Shown one piece after another: positions 34,847 through 44,500 of a stretch of DNA of 64,000 nucleotides (position 1 is its first letter; each line of letters begins with the position of its first letter). Both the position numbers and the translations under genes were made by a program. Under the pieces are notes generated by a model that saw only the letters and a list, made by a program, of their open reading frames with translations, ran no database searches and had not been told where the DNA came from. The stretch is from Megaleporinus macrocephalus. Lineage: Eukaryota; Chordata; Actinopteri; Characiformes; Anostomidae. The stretch covers positions 6,113,877 through 6,177,876 of the forward strand of contig CM038726.1 of NCBI GenBank assembly GCA_021613375.1, written 5' to 3'.

Positions 34847-37800
34847 GTTGGACATACACTTTACTGGCAACAGTATTCACTCACCCATCCGGATCATTGG
34901 CCTTAGGTCTTCTAATCACTTCCATGGGCACAGGTGTATAAAGCCAAGCAGCTAGACCTACAGATTGCTTCTCCACACATTAGTAAAGAGTGGGTCTCTC
35001 TCAGGAGCTCAGTGAACTCCAGCGTGGTACCGTGATGGGACGCCACCTGTGCAACAAGTCCAGTGGTGAAGTTTCTTCACTACTACATATTCCACAGTGG
35101 ACTGTCAGTGGTGTTAGAACAAAGTGGAAGTGATTAAGAACAACAGCAACTCAGACACCAAGTGGTAGAACACATACAATGACAGAGCGGGTCAGCGGAT
35201 GCTGAGGAGCATAGAGCACAGAGGTCACCAACTTTCTACAGAATCCATCACTACAGACCTCCAAACTTCATGTGGTCTTCAGATCAGCTCAAGAACAGAG
35301 CGTAGAGAGCTTCATGGAATGGGTCTCCATAGCGGAGCAGCTGCCAATGCCGCTGTGCAGAGGCAGTGGTGTAAAGCACGCCACCACTGGACTCTAGAGC
35401 AATGGAGACATGTTCTCTGGAGTGACCAATCATGCTTTTCCATCTGACAATCCGATGGACAAGTCTGGGTTTGGCGGTTGCCAGGAGAACTTGTGCCGAG
35501 TGTAAAGTTTTGTGGAGGGGGGATTATGGTGTGGGGTTAGTGTTGTTCAGGAGGTGGGCTCGGCCCCTCAGTTCCAGTCAAAGGAACTCTTAATGCTTCA
35601 GCAGACCAAGAGACGGCCATATAGCAAGACATAGTCGAGTGAATGTTTTTGGTGATATAGTGTACCTTCAAAGTGTGTATGTTGAATAGGTGTTTGCTTT
35701 CTGTTTACAGTGTGAAGAAACCCCCCCTCCGTATTACTCTGTGGTGAAGCCAAATGAACCACCTCCTCCATACGTGGGCGCCCAGCCAGCGTCCAGCGCT
35801 CCGGCCGTCATCCCATACTACATCAACCAACCCCTACCACACATACCTGCACCGCAACCATCTCATCCTGTTCTAGCTACTCGTACAGCCAGTGTTCAGC
35901 CAGGTAGTATATAGAGAGCCTACATAAACACCTCAGAACATACTAGAACATAACCTTCTAAGCAATATTGAGCAATTTCTATTGGTCTGGTCTTCATGAA
36001 ACGTTTCCATAGAAACGTATGACTCTTTATGTAAAGTGTCTCTAATAACTGTGTATCTACAACCACTAGTGATGCAGCTGCTCTTACAGATGGAGTGCAG
36101 TAACACAGCTTATGTAATAACTGATGCGTATGTAATTATATAAGTGTCTTAATGATCCACCTCCCTAACAGTACCTGCTCTGTGGTGGTCCTGCGGGGGT
36201 CCTGACCATTAAAGAACAGAGTAATAAAGAATACAGAGAATCAGATGAACTACAGTCTGTAATTGTAGAGCTACAGAGATTTCCTATATGGTCAGTGGAG
36301 CTGGAGTGGAGTGGTGATACATGCTGATGGTCTTCAATGGGGCGGATAAGATCTTCCAGCAAGACTATGCGACACACCACACGACTAGAAATGTCCCACA
36401 TTGTTTGGAAGAGCTGACCAAGACTTCTAAAGTACCCCTAATTCTTCAGACTTGAACCCTATGGATCATCTGTGGGACCACCTGGATGGTGGTGTTGGCT
36501 CTATGGATCATCCTCCACGCTCCATCCAGCAGCTGTGGGATGCACTGCAGTCAGCATGGCTCTAGATACCTGTGATCTCCTACCAGAACCTTACTGAGTC
36601 TCCTAGGCCGTCTAGCTGCTGCCCGTGCTGCACACGGTGGTCTCTCTGGATATTAGATATTAGTCATAATAAAGTGAATCCAGGTGGAATCCATATGCAA
36701 TGCTGCCTATTTAAAGGACAGCCTTCCAAATCTGGACCACTCAATCCATTTTGCCGTTCTGGATTTGGTATGTAGACAGAAGGTAGTTTGAAGACCTCTG
36801 CTCTGGGTAGCCTACAGCTGCAGTTGCATGAAAACCGATGGAAAACCTAGCTGTCCTTCATTGAGTGAGCGTTTCATAAGAAACAGACCAATAGACATTT
36901 ACTTATATCAATGAAACATGTTTCCATGTTTTCTTTTCTCCCAACTCATGTTCTCCACTTCCTTCAGCTAGCTCAAGGCTGGTGGTGACCCGAAGTAAGA
37001 GGGCTTGCTGCTATGGAGGCTCAGGAGGCTCGGCCATCATCCTGGTTCTCCTTGGAATAGCCATCTGGTTAGGAGGTGAGAGAACCTTCATTCAGTTGGT
37101 ATATCTGGTCACTGGTGAAACAGCCGGACTTGTGGATGAAACCGGCTCACAGTGAACTATAGAGGATCTTTAAGGCGGCGCTCTGGTTTCTGTCTTGCGT
37201 AGTGCGCTACGGCCCTGCGCTGATGTTCAAAGGCACAGAAGCGGACAGCTGCCCGTCCTCGGTTGTCGCCTGCGATGGACACAGAGACTGCAAGCGGGGC
37301 AGCGACGAGTCACGCTGCGGTCAGTCAATAATTTGTAGCATCATAATGACATAATGATATTTATCATATTAATCACAATTGAAAAGAATTGTTTTGATTG
37401 GTGTGATTAATTTTTGATTTATTAGTCCAGTATGGATCTGCATAGTCTTACAGTCTGACAGTAATAATTGTGAAGCGATTGTAATCCAGTATGAATTTGC
37501 TGCATGTGTACTTATGCAGTCTGACAGTAATAACTGTAGAGTGATTTTAATCCAGTATGAATCTGCAGTGTGTGTAGTGTTTACAGTCTGACAGTAATAA
37601 CTGTGGAGTGATTATAATCCAGTATGAATCTTAAGTGTGTGTAGTGTTTACAGTCCGACAGTAATAACTGTAGAGTGATATTAATCCAGTATGAATCTGC
37701 AGTGTGTGTAGTGTTTACAGTCCGACAGTAATAACTGTAGAGTGATTTTAATCCAGTTTGAATCTGCAGTGTGTGTAGTGTTTACAGTCTGACAGTAATA

Positions 37801-40800
37801 ACTGTGGAGTGATTTCAATCCAGTATGAATCTGCAGTGTGTGTAGTGTTTACAGTCTGACAGTAATAACTGTGGAGTGATTTTAATCCAGTATGAATCTT
37901 GAGTGTGTGTAGTGTTTACAGTCTGACAGTAATAACTGTAGAGTGATTTTAATCCAGTATGAATCTGCAGTGTGTGTAGTGTTTACAGTCTGACAGTAAT
38001 AACTGTGGGGTGATATTAATCCAGTATGAATCTGCAGTGTGTGTAGTGTTTACAGTCTGACAGTAATAACTGGGGAGTGATTATATTCCAGTATGAATCT
38101 GTAGTGTGTGTAGTGTTTACAGTCTGACAGTAATAACTGTAGAGTGATTGTAATCCAGTATGAATCTGCAGTGTGTGTAGTGTTTACAGTCTGACAGTAA
38201 TAACTGTAGAGTGATTTTAATCCAGTATGAATCTACAGTGTGTGTAGTGTTTACAGTCTGACAGTAATAACTGTGGGGTGATATTAATCCAGTATGAATC
38301 TGCAGTGTGTGTAGTGTTTACAGTCTGACAGTAATAACTGGGGAGTGATTATATTCCAGTATGAATCTGCAGTGTGTGTAGTGTTTACAGTCTGACAGTA
38401 ATAACTGTGGAGTGATTTCAATCCAGTATGAATCTGCAGTGTGTGTAGTGTTTACAGTCTGACAGTATTAACTGTAGAGTCATATTGATCCAGTATGAAT
38501 CTGCAGTGTGTGTAGTGTTTACAGTCTGACAGTATTAACTGTAGAGGGATTTTAATCCAGTATGAATCTGCAGTGTGTGTAGTGTTTACAGTCTGACAGT
38601 ATTAACTGTAGAGTGATATTAATCCAGTATGAATCTGCAGTGTGTGTAGTGTGTACAGTCTGATAGTAATAACTGTAGAGTCATATTAATCCAGTATGAA
38701 TCTGCAGTGTGTGTAGTGTTTACAGTCTGACAGTATTAACTGTAGAGTGATATTAATCCAGTATGAATCTGCAATGTGTGTAGTGTTTACAGTCTGACAG
38801 TAATAACTGTGGGGTGATTTTAATCCAGTATGAATCTGCAGTGTGTGTAGTGTTTACAGTCTGACACTAATAACAGTAGTGATTTTAATCCAGTATGAAA
38901 CTGCAGTGTGTGTAGTGTTTACAGTCAGACAGTAATAACTGTGGAGGGATTTTAATCCAGTTTGAATCTGCAGTGTGTGTAGTGTTTACAGTCTGACAGT
39001 AATAACTGGGGAGTGATTATATTCCAGTATGAATCTGCAGTGTGTGTAGTGTTTACAGTCTGACAGTAATAACTGTAGAGTGATATTAATCCAGTATGAA
39101 TCTGCAGTGTGTGTAGTGTTTACAGTCTGACAGTATTAACTGTAGAGTGATATTAATCCAGTATGAATCTTAAGTGTGTGTAGTGTTTACAGTCTGACAG
39201 TAATAACTGTAGAGTGATATTAATCCAGTATGAATCTGCAGTGTGTGTAGTGTTTACAGTGTAACAGTAATACAGAACCTGTTATTGGACACAGCCAATC
39301 ACAGTTCTGTTGTTGTTACTGATCATGTTTAAAGTAGAAGTTGACGAGGATCATGGGAGTGTAGTATTGCACTGAATGACCTCTGCTGTCTCTGCAGTGC
39401 GGTTCGGAGCAGGAAATGAACTACAAGTCATGACGTCCAGCTCTGCCCGCTTCCTTCCTGTCTGCTCTGTGGGCTGGACCCAGAGCCTGGCTGACCAAAC
39501 CTGCCGGCAACTCGGATTCAGAGGGTACATACAGACTATTTCTATACACTACTGTGTAAAAGTCTTTATCTGATCAATACGCATGTGTTCACCAGTAAGA
39601 ACACCAGCTATCATTAGAACTGATGTAAATAATCATACATTGGATTGGACTCGCAGTGGAAATGATCTCCTGCCTCAAGTGGAGGAGTTGAAGTACCTCA
39701 AGGTCTTGTTCATGAGTGAGGGAAGGATGGAGCGGGAGCTTACGAGGCGGATTGGTGCAGCATCTGCAGTGAAAAGGTCCTGGTGAAAAGGCCAAGCTCT
39801 TGATTTACTGGTCAATCTACGTTCCTACTCTGTCACAAGCTTTGGGTAGTGGCTTGCCTGAGAATGCCTTGGTATCTCCCCGGAGGAGCTAGAGGAGGTG
39901 GCTGGGGAGAGGGAAGTCTGGGTCTCTCAAACCAGATCTCCAGAAAAGTGGTAGATAATGGATGGATGGGTAAATAATCATACATACAATACAAAGTAAC
40001 ATGAATATGTTATTGTGAGAGAAGTAGATCAGATCTTGATCCAGTTTGAAGAACAAAGTGTAGTTCCAGATTTCTCCTGGACGCCCCAGACATTGTATGA
40101 ATGTGTTCAGTTCCTTCAGCAGCAATCATGATTTAGCTTAATGAAGTGCTCTAATCTGTTTGTACAGGACTTATCGGTATGGATCCTTGAGCTCAACCTC
40201 ATCTTCATTTCTGTCCATGAGCAATCAGTCTGCAGACAACATACAGGGAAAGCTTGAAGTCACGTAAGTGCTTTTGACCTGAAATGATGTCAAACGACTA
40301 GCAACTTTGTTTTCGTAGTTGTTGAGGATGTCCAAAACAGTAACCTTACAGGAGAGGCCAAAAACGTTCAATGAAAGGGAATTGAAAGAGGTTTCCAAAT
40401 GATTTTGGATCATTTCTATTGGTCCATTTGTCAAGAAACTTATACGGGATATGAAGAACCATTGTCGTGTTCAAATGATATAGGAAAACATGTTTATTAG
40501 ATGACTGGGCGACTCAAAATATGTTGACCTAGTGATTGTGAGTTGATTGAATGTTGTAGGAACCACAATGCCTACATACTTGCTGACGGCTGGTGTTAAT
40601 CATTGTGTTGTAGCTTTGGCGACTAGTTTAATAGTGTTTGTATATGTGTTTGTATGATAGTTCATCATGTCCAGGTCAGCGGACGACGTCTCTTCAGTGT
40701 ATAGGTGAGGACCTACTCTACACCAGCCTTACCGTGTCTACCGTGCTCAAGCATGCTTCTTTTCTAAACTCTCTTTTTCCTCTTTCCTCTTGTTTCAGAT

Positions 40801-41441
40801 TGCGGGCGTCCACAGACCTCCAGGATCATAGGGGGCAATGAGGCAGATGTGGGTCAGTGGCCGTGGCAGGCCAGTCTGCACTTCATGGGGTCGCATACCT
40901 GTGGAGGCTCTTTGGTGTCTCAGGACTTTATACTGACCGCCGCACACTGTTTCCCCAAGTATGAGCCACACTAAAAGAGGGTGAATGGATGGATGGGTGA
41001 AGTGGACGGAGGAGTTGGATGGATGAGTTCATGAGCAAATAAGTGGATGTTGGATGAACAAGACGATTGATAGATGAATGCATGGATGGATAGACAGATG
41101 GTCAAGTGGATGGACACCTGTAGATGGATTGATGAGCCATGTGGATGGATGGGTGGATCAACATGCAGGGTGTATGGAAGACTTGATGGAAGGATGGATA
41201 TGTAGAGGGGTGGATAACTGATAGTTGGTTTTATGGAAGAAGGGAGAGAAGAATTAATGGATGGGTGAGCAGCTGGAGGATGAATGAGTCACAAGAGTTG
41301 ATGGATGGATTAACTGGAAGTTAGATGAGTACAGGGATAGACAAGGCACAGAGAGTGGGTGGATGGATAGAAGTCTGGTTGGATGAATGGGTGGAAGAAG
41401 GGATAAGGCCCGGAGACTTATGGATGCATAAGATACAGAGA

Positions 41442-41518
<77 letters not shown>

Positions 41519-44500
41519 AGCGTGATAGAATGGACAAAAGTATGAATTGATGAATGGATGGATAGATGGATCTTTGGATAGTAAGAGGCTGGTTGTGTGT
41601 GTAGAATGAATGGATGGGTGGATAGGGTTTAGATGAATGAGTGCAAGGATAAATAAGGTACAGAGAGTATATTAGATGGATGAATGGATGGGTGGTAGTT
41701 GAATGAGTGTATGAATGGATAAGACACAGAGAGTATAATGGATGAATGGATGGGTGGTAGTTGAATGAGTGTATGAATGGATAAGACACAGAGAGTGAGA
41801 TGGATGGATGGATGGGTGGTAGTTGAATGAATGTATGAATGGATAAGGCACAGAGAGTATGATGGATGAATGGATGGGTGGTAGTTAAATGAGTGTATGA
41901 GTGGATAAGACACAGAGAGTGAGATGGATGAATGGATGGGTGGTAGTTAAATGAGTGTATGAATGGATAAGACACAGAGAGTGAGATGGATGGATGGATG
42001 GGTGGTAGTTAAATGAGTGTATGAATGGATAAGACACAGAGAGTGAGATGGATGGATGGATGGGTGGTAGTTGAATAAATGTATGAATGGATAAGACACA
42101 TAGAGTATAATGGATGAATGGATGGGTGGTAGTTGAATGAGTGTACGAATGGATAAGACACAGAGAGTATAATGGATGAATGGATGGGTGGTAGTTAAAT
42201 GAGTGTATGAATGGATAAGACACAGAGAGTATAATGGATGGATGGATGGATGGGTGGTAGTTGAATGAATGTATGAATGGATAAGGCACAGAGAGTATGA
42301 TGGATGGATGGGTGGTAGTTGAATGAATGTATGAATGGATAAGGCACAGAGAGTATGATGGATGGGTGGATGGTTGAATGTACAGAATAAAAAGAGAGGA
42401 TGGATGGATGACGTTCGCCCTGTTGTTCTGTTGCCTCTCCAGAGACTCCGCCTCTCAGCAGCTGCCCAGTAACTGGCGGGTGTATTTGGGGGTGGTGGTG
42501 CAGTACCAGCTGCCCAGGCCGCACCTCGTCCAGCAGATCACACTGCATGAGCTGTACGACCCCCAAACCAACGACTACGACATCGCCCTGCTCAAACTCA
42601 GCCGACCCGTCGATCTGTCCAGTCAGTCCACTTAAACCCACAGCACGCTACAAACACACAGCTGAGTCACATTATTATGACCACCACAAGCTGGTGTTGG
42701 TGGTCATGATCTGGGGAACGTTTTCTTGGCATTCTCTGGATGCCAAGAAAATTGGATTGTCTTTTCTTTGGGTTGGATGGGATCTTCCAGCAAGACAATC
42801 AAGACACGCCACACGACTAGAAATGTCCCACATTTGTTGGAAGATCCGACCAAGACTTCCAGGTACTACCCTGGACCAGTGGGGAACCGTCATGGCCCTC
42901 TACGCCCCAGCCTCTGTGGCACCACTGTGGGCTCCATGCTGTGGGATGCACTGCAGTCAGCATGGGCTTCAGATACCTGTGACCACCTACCAGGACCTTA
43001 TTGAGTCTCTCCTGGATGTTAGCTTAGCTCATAATAATGTGACTCCGCTATTTAACTTTACTGTACATTCTTTATAGGAGCCAGGGTTCTATCTAGAACC
43101 GTGTGTATTAGCATGCTCATGTGGCTGATTGCGAGGTGAAATGGTTCTCCAGACTGAGGGACCATGTGGTGTATATTGTTTTATCTGGAACCTTTTTTTA
43201 AATCGGTTCTTTATAGAACACCAAACAGGCTTCAGACTCGCAGCTACAGAAGAAAATGTTGATTGTGTGTGTTACTCCGTCTCAGGTACAGTCCAGCCTG
43301 TGTGTCTCCCTGCGTTCGACCGGACCATTCCTGCCCAAACAGAATGCTGGACATCTGGATTTGGCGCCACGTATGAAGGCGCAGGTATGTATTTAAGATA
43401 AGGAGCAGTGTGTAGAGTTTAAGTGTGTGTGTATGTGGTCTGCTGGGAGCAGTGTGTAGAGTTTAAGTGTGTGTGTGTGTATGTGGTCTGCTGGGAGCAG
43501 TGTGTAGAGTTTAAGTGTGTGTGTGTATGTGGTCTGCTGGGAGCAGTGTGTAGAGTTTAAGTGTGTGTGTATGTGGTCTGCTGGGAGCAGTGTGTAGAGT
43601 TTAAGTGTGTGTGTATGTGGTCTGCTGGGAGCAGTGTGTAGAGTTTAAGTGTGTGTGTATGTGGTCTGCTGGGAGCAGTGTGTAGAGTTTAAGTGTGTGT
43701 GTATGTGATCTGCTGGGAGCAGTGTGTAGAGTTTAAGTGTGTGTTTATGTGGTCTGCTGGGAGCAGTGTGTAGAGTTTAAGTGTGTGTGTATATGGTCTG
43801 CTGGGAGCAGTGTGTAGAGTTTAAGGGTGTGTGTGTGTGGTCTGCTGGGAGCAGTGTGTAGAGTTTAAGTGTGTGTGTATGTGGTCTGCTGGGAGCAGTG
43901 TGTAGAGTTTAAGTGTGTGTGTGTGTGGTCTGCTGGGAGCAGTGTGTAGAGTTTAAGTGTGTGTGTGTGTGTGGTCTGCTGGGAGCAGTGTGTAGAGTTT
44001 AAGTGTGTGTGTATGTGGTCTGCTGGGAGCAGTGTGTAGAGTTTAAGTGTGTGTGTGTGTGGTCTGCTGGGAGCAGTGTGTAGAGTTTAAGTGTGTGTGT
44101 ATGTGGTCTGCTGGGAGCAGTGTGTAGAGTTTAAGTGTGTGTGTGTCTAATTGTTATTTGTGTGTTTGTGTGTGTTCAGATTTTGGCTCCAGTACGCTGA
44201 TGGAGGTTGGAGTTGAAATAATCGACTCCTCAGTGTGTAACGGTGCTGCGGTCTATAACGGGCAGATCACTCCCAACATGCTGTGTGCGGGACAGCTAAA
44301 CGGAATGAAGGACTCCTGCCAGGTAACCCTCACACGCTTACCTGGGTTGTTTTCACCTGTGTGCAGTAACTCGGTGCCCCATTAGCCACCACTGTAGCTC
44401 CACCTTCCTGGTTCTGAAAGCTCCTCTGAAAGCTCCTCTGAAAACTCTTGGCTAGTTAATTGTAGGTGGACAGTCATAACCCAGTTTCAACGTTGATTCA

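Noticed and set aside
35199..35447. Host gene encoding an HTH protein
   Set aside because: It is the N-terminal part of a Tc1 transposase within an element with TA duplications.
41418..42641. Minus-strand Ser/His/Pro-rich frames
   Set aside because: They translate the 62-bp and GGAT repeats and overlap tmprss13 exon 9 on the other strand.
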